A DNA stretch of 64,000 nucleotides from Hyphomicrobiales bacterium (GTDB lineage Bacteria; Pseudomonadota; Alphaproteobacteria; Rhizobiales; Beijerinckiaceae), in assembly GCA_027483945.1 (NCBI GenBank), contig JAIXTM010000002.1, positions 62,001 to 126,000 on the forward strand, read 5' to 3'. The translations under genes were made by a program, and so were the position numbers. Positions 62,988-64,000 of this stretch are shown piece by piece (within the stretch, counting starts at the first letter, position 1; each line of letters begins with the position of its first letter). The notes under the pieces are model-generated. The model was given only the letters and a program-made list of their open reading frames with translations, was not told where the DNA came from and did no database searches.

Positions 62988-63416
62988 TTAGAACGGCTTC
63001 ACGATCACGAGGATGACGATGCCGATCATCAGGACGGTCGGCACCTCGTTCAGGATGCGGAAATAGCGGCCATCCTTCACGTTCGCGTCGGCCGCGAAGG
63101 CCTTCACGTGCTTCGCCAGGACCCCGTGCACGGCCGACATCGCGATGACGAGCGCAACCTTGCCGTGGAACCACCCGTCCCGCCAGGCCTGCGCCTCGAA
63201 GGCGAGCCAGAGCCCGAGGATCCAGGTCGCCGCCATGGCCGGATTGATGATCGCCTTCAGGAGCCGCCGTTCCATGACTTTGAACGTTTCGGACTGGACC
63301 GAGCCCTTCTCCGCGCCGGAATGGTAGACGAAGAGCCGCGGCAGGTAGAGCATCCCGGCCATCCAGGAAATGACCGCGATGACGTGCAGCGCCTTGAGCC
63401 AGAGATAGAGGTTCAT
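62988..63416 (-). CDS. hemJ: Protoporphyrinogen oxidase HemJ
   Basis: HemJ converts protoporphyrinogen IX to protoporphyrin IX in heme synthesis, replacing HemG or HemY. The 142-residue membrane protein has four helices. It contains LKALHVIAVISWMAGMLYLPRLFVYH near residue 8 (abridged; conserved His11 and His33) and the KVALVIAMSAVHGVLAKHVKAF segment near 87. Its start overlaps the hemE stop (ATGA at 63413-63416), so the two heme genes are translationally coupled. Confidence 0.95.
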   Translation of the reverse strand: MNLYLWLKALHVIAVISWMAGMLYLPRLFVYHSGAEKGSVQSETFKVMERRLLKAIINPAMAATWILGLWLAFEAQAWRDGWFHGKVALVIAMSAVHGVLAKHVKAFAADANVKDGRYFRILNEVPTVLMIGIVILVIVKPF

Positions 63417-64000
63417 CGCCGCGCGCCTTTCACCCGTTCCACCAGCCGCTCCACATGGGCGATCGGCGTCTCCGGCCTGATGCCGTGGCCGAGATTGAAG
63501 ATGTGCGGGCGGTTCCGGAAACCGGCCAAGGCCGCGTCGATCCCGGTCTCCAGGGCCTCGCCGCCGGCGATCAGGGCCAGCGGATCCAGATTGCCCTGCG
63601 CGGCAAGGCCGGCCGGGATCAGGGCGTCGGCCTCGGCCGGGTCGCTCGCCCAGTCGACGCCCAGCGCATCGGCGAAGGGCGCATAGGCGGCCATGTGGGC
63701 GCCGGCGCCTTTGGCGAAGACGATGATGCGCGCATCAGGGTGCCGCGCCCGAACACCCTCCGCGATGCGCCGGATCGGCTCCACCGACCAGCGCGGCAGA
63801 AGCGACGGAGCCAGCGCCCCGGCGAAGCTCTCGAAGATCTGCACCGCCTCGGCACCGGCCTCGATCTGGCGGCAGAGATAGGCGATGGACCCTTTCACCA
63901 GGCGGTCGATCAGGGCGGTGACGAAGTCCGGGTCGCGATAGGCCAGAAGCCGGATCGGCGCCTGGTCCGGCGTGCCCTTGCCGGCAACCATGTAGCTTGC
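63413..64000 (-). CDS. hemE: Uroporphyrinogen decarboxylase HemE (3' part; 5' end outside the window)
   Basis: HemE decarboxylates uroporphyrinogen III to coproporphyrinogen III. The window holds about the C-terminal 195 residues; the frame is open through base 64000 (residues ASY before the visible Met), so the N-terminus is cut off. Recognisable parts are AYLCRQIEAGAEAVQIFESFAG near the start, and the C-terminal RPHIFNLGHGIRPETPIAHVERLVE, abridged. It overlaps hemJ by four bases and heads the hemE-hemJ-rho series. Confidence 0.95.
   Translation of the reverse strand, partial: ASYMVAGKGTPDQAPIRLLAYRDPDFVTALIDRLVKGSIAYLCRQIEAGAEAVQIFESFAGALAPSLLPRWSVEPIRRIAEGVRARHPDARIIVFAKGAGAHMAAYAPFADALGVDWASDPAEADALIPAGLAAQGNLDPLALIAGGEALETGIDAALAGFRNRPHIFNLGHGIRPETPIAHVERLVERVKGARR

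Overview
The window reads as chromosomal DNA of a high-GC alphaproteobacterium, most likely a member of the Hyphomicrobiales (Rhizobiales), broadly Methylobacteriaceae- or Salinarimonas-like. The basis is the very high GC, the protein flavour, the right-hand gene order (leuS-lptE-holA facing parB-parA-rsmG-mnmG-mnmE, then rho-hemJ-hemE), two canonical parS sites inside rsmG and mnmG, and the glnK-amtB-ftsK-lolA-xth order. The taxon is inferred, not proven. Nearly all of it is core housekeeping sequence. I see no prophage, insertion sequence, CRISPR array, rRNA or conjugative genes.

Layout. (1) 1-5938: the 3' end of a carbamoyltransferase gene, two large inverted repeats, then a TPP riboswitch controlling thiC-thiM-thiE-thiD, with a TRAP-type solute-binding protein gene fused to the operon tail by an ATGA overlap. 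(2) 5928-11854: purL-bolA-grxD on the minus strand, an orphan TadG-like VWA protein, a DUF3833 lipoprotein and a GNAT acetyltransferase. (3) 12058-14816: rplU-rpmA, asd, and a beta-carbonic anhydrase overlapping a small membrane gene. (4) 15766-21158: an ABC importer with a THI5/NMT1-like binding protein, an SbtA bicarbonate transporter with a PII-like partner, and a TerC-family protein behind a promoter and a structured leader. (5) 21403-29593: small exported proteins, leuB, ridA, an MltB-type transglycosylase, an XRE regulator, a frameshifted DUF421 gene, DUF1622, ppa and a tyrosine phosphatase. (6) 29597-39748: an MsbA-like exporter, several tiny genes, pgm, a MaoC dehydratase, tRNA-Gly(GCC), ProX/YbaK, a CnoX-like thioredoxin, Lon-N, Trm112, UbiH-like and TesB. 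(7) 39875-48554: glnK-amtB behind a sigma-54-like promoter, ftsK, lolA, a structured intergenic element, xth, a response regulator with a cNMP-binding protein, and an L,D-transpeptidase. (8) 48557-64000: YggS, leuS, lptE, holA, parB, parA, rsmG, mnmG, mnmE, a YyaL-like protein, rho, hemJ and the 3' part of hemE, so this end probably lies near the replication origin.

Functional links. The thi genes make and join both halves of thiamin under TPP control. Carbonic anhydrase and SbtA with its PII-like partner suggest inorganic-carbon handling, and GlnK-AmtB handles ammonium. ParAB with the parS sites organises the origin region. MnmE/MnmG modify tRNA wobble uridines. The most unusual signals are in non-coding DNA: the terC leader with competing pairings that can mask the start site, and a long imperfect stem-loop between lolA and xth.
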